A DNA stretch of 13,519 bases from Spirochaetota bacterium. Lineage in GTDB: Bacteria > Spirochaetota > Brevinematia > DTOW01. Positions 11,773 to 13,519 of the stretch are shown in pieces (position 1 is the stretch's first letter; the number at the start of each line of letters is the position of its first letter). The position numbers and the translations under genes are program-made. The stretch covers positions 1 through 13,519 of the forward strand of contig JAPYWX010000030.1 of NCBI GenBank assembly GCA_028276145.1. Direction: 5' to 3'. The notes under the pieces were generated by a model. That model saw only the letters and a list, made by a program, of their open reading frames with translations, searched no databases and had not been told where the DNA came from.

Positions 11773-13519
11773 TTATCCAGATTTGACAACATTTAGCTTG
11801 TCTAGATGGCGTTTTATTATTTCTTTTATTGGTTTGTTTTTTTCTTTGGCTAGGTCCGGGTCTGATTTGAAAATTTTTCTTACATCATTCCTTGTGAGTT
11901 CTAGGATTTTTTGGTCTTTTATGAGGTCAGCTATTAAGAATTCGGGTAAACCTGATTGTTGGTATCCTATTATTTCTCCTGGACCTCTTAGGCTTAGGTC
12001 TATTTCTGATATACTGAACCCATCATCGTACTTAACCATTGCTAGCATTCTTTTTTTTGCGTCTTCGGTTATTTTTTCTGATGTTATTAGATAACAATAT
12101 GATTGGTATGGTCCTCTTCCTACTCTTCCTCTAAGCTGGTGTAACTGAGATAGTCCGAATCTTTCGGCTCCTTCTATGACTATTACTGTTGCATCCGGGA
12201 CATCTATACCTACTTCTATAACTGTTGTTGATGCTAGTATTTTTATTTCTCCTTTTTTGAAGCTTTGCATTACTTCGTATTTCTCTTCTGGTGTCATCTT
12301 GCCGTGTAGCATTCCTACTTTGTATTCTTTGAATACTTCGTTAGAAAGATGATTGTATGCTTCGACTAGTGATTGGATGTCATCTAGTACTTCGCTTTCC
12401 TCTATGAATGGGTATACAAAGTAGGCTTTGAATCCCTTTTTTAGTTCTTCTCGCACTTTTTCGTATACGATGTTGGCGTCATTCTTTTTGTACCATTTTG
12501 TTATTATTTTCTTCCTTCCTAATGGCATTTCGTCAATTATTGTTAGGTCTAAGGTTCCGTAGACTGTCATTGTTAGGGTTCTTGGTATTGGTGTTGCTGT
12601 CATTACGAGTACATCAGGATTGTCGCCCTTGCTTATTAGCTTTGCTCTCTGTTCAACACCGAATCGGTGTTGCTCATCAATAACAACTAATCCCAGATTT
12701 TTGAATTTTATTCCTTCTTGGAACATTGCATGTGTACCGACAACTATGTGGGATTTGCCTATTTCCATCTCAAGAGAAATTAATCTTTTGTTTTTTTGAG
12801 ACATTCCACCTTTGAGAAGCCTTATGTTTATTTTGTGCTTTTTGGCAAATTCACCTAAAAGATTTGTTATGTTTATATAATGCTGTACAGCTAGAACTTC
12901 TGTTGGTACCATAATTGCTGTTTGGAGACCATTTTCAACGGCTACTAGCATTGCGTATATTGCCACTATTGTTTTACCTGAGCCTACATCTCCTTGTATC
13001 AATCGGTGCATTACTTTGTTTGAGAATAAGTCTCTTTTTATTTCTTCAATTGCTCTTTTCTGAGCTCCTGTCAGTTCAAAAGGTAAAGATGCTATAAACT
13101 CATCTGCAAGTTTACAAGATGAATATCTTCTACCTTTGTCTATTTTACTGTCTTCAGTTCTTTGGTATTCTATTATTGTGTTCATTTTGAAAAACTCGTA
13201 GTATACCATGTTTTTCCTTGCTATCTCTACTGCTTTTAAGCTGGGAGGCATGTGTAGGAACTTTATGACTTTGCTCATGGGTAGCAGGTGTCTTGCCTTT
13301 CTAACATATTCAGGTATCTCATCTTCTATTTCTTTGTGAAAATGCGAAACGATAAGTTGTACTGTTTTCCTTATAGTTCTTTGCCTTATACTTTCTGTAG
13401 AGGAATATATGGGTAGAACTACACCGAATTCGTCTTTTTTGGGGCTATTGCTGTCAAGAGGTGAGTAATCAAAGGTTGCACACTGTAATGAGTTAAATTT
13501 GTATTCCCATGTACCAGTG
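11773..13519 (-). CDS. recG: ATP-dependent DNA helicase RecG (5' end outside window)
   Basis: RecG remodels stalled forks and branch-migrates Holliday junctions and R-loops. The frame stays open through the right edge, so the ATG at 13278 is internal: the 80 codons beyond it encode wedge-domain sequence, including VVLPIYSSTESIRQRTIRK, which matches the family's conserved VYPLTEGL-type motif. The family is usually about 680-700 residues and 581 are visible, so roughly 100-120 N-terminal residues are missing. Helicase motifs, numbered from the internal Met: Walker A GDVGSGKT (96-103), PTEVLA, DEQH box (201-204), TATPIPRT (227-234), STTVIEVGIDVP and QLRGRVGRG. The C-terminus has the LRGPGEIIGYQQSG hook expected for RecG. 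The TAA stop is at 11775-11773. The downstream gene on the same strand is the sigma factor, 143 bases away, probably with its own promoter. Confidence 0.96.
   Translation of the reverse strand, partial: TGTWEYKFNSLQCATFDYSPLDSNSPKKDEFGVVLPIYSSTESIRQRTIRKTVQLIVSHFHKEIEDEIPEYVRKARHLLPMSKVIKFLHMPPSLKAVEIARKNMVYYEFFKMNTIIEYQRTEDSKIDKGRRYSSCKLADEFIASLPFELTGAQKRAIEEIKRDLFSNKVMHRLIQGDVGSGKTIVAIYAMLVAVENGLQTAIMVPTEVLAVQHYINITNLLGEFAKKHKINIRLLKGGMSQKNKRLISLEMEIGKSHIVVGTHAMFQEGIKFKNLGLVVIDEQHRFGVEQRAKLISKGDNPDVLVMTATPIPRTLTMTVYGTLDLTIIDEMPLGRKKIITKWYKKNDANIVYEKVREELKKGFKAYFVYPFIEESEVLDDIQSLVEAYNHLSNEVFKEYKVGMLHGKMTPEEKYEVMQSFKKGEIKILASTTVIEVGIDVPDATVIVIEGAERFGLSQLHQLRGRVGRGPYQSYCYLITSEKITEDAKKRMLAMVKYDDGFSISEIDLSLRGPGEIIGYQQSGLPEFLIADLIKDQKILELTRNDVRKIFKSDPDLAKEKNKPIKEIIKRHLDKLNVVKSG

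Overview
The window is AT-rich bacterial chromosome that reads as ordinary core genome interrupted by two repeat-dense intergenic islands. The best lineage hint is the gene after infB. It has a radical-SAM-like barrel without cluster cysteines and a four-cysteine SPASM-type tail, which resembles the spiro-SPASM proteins I associate with spirochaetes. Heavy AGA/AGG and ATA codon use fits an AT-rich, possibly thermophilic spirochaete. The lineage call is an inference; no rRNA or other decisive marker is present.

Layout, left to right. Bases 1-1724 hold the 3' part of infB (IF2), followed after one base by the spiro-SPASM-like gene (1726-3054). Bases 3055-3749 form repeat island 1, which leads into fusA (EF-G, 3750-5843). 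A tRNA-Thr(CGT) gene follows 11 bases later (5855-5926). The convergent sbcC/rad50-type gene (8741-5925, minus) has its stop codon inside the last bases of that tRNA. Divergent from sbcC is a promoter and a two-gene unit of paralogous FMN-binding split-barrel proteins (8852-9289, 9307-9783). Repeat island 2 (9784-10344) leads into dcd (dCTP deaminase, GTG start, 10345-10866). A 16-bp palindromic tandem array (10869-10936) fills the gap to a convergent small alternative sigma factor (11629-10934, minus). Upstream of it, also on the minus strand, is recG, running off the right edge (11773-13519).

The genes are mostly information processing: translation (infB, fusA, tRNA-Thr), DNA repair and recombination (sbcC, recG), nucleotide supply (dcd) and transcription control (sigma factor). 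They do not form one pathway.

Two things stand out. First, both islands are built from the same modules: many 13-14 bp dyads of the GTGCTTAATAGCAC type, longer hairpins whose stems differ in sequence but stay paired, and a G-rich linker. They occur in the same order and orientation ahead of fusA and dcd. Second, the small sigma factor has a well-spaced -24/-12 (sigma-54 type) promoter just upstream of its ribosome binding site, which suggests an RpoN-to-alternative-sigma cascade like that of Borrelia rpoN-rpoS.
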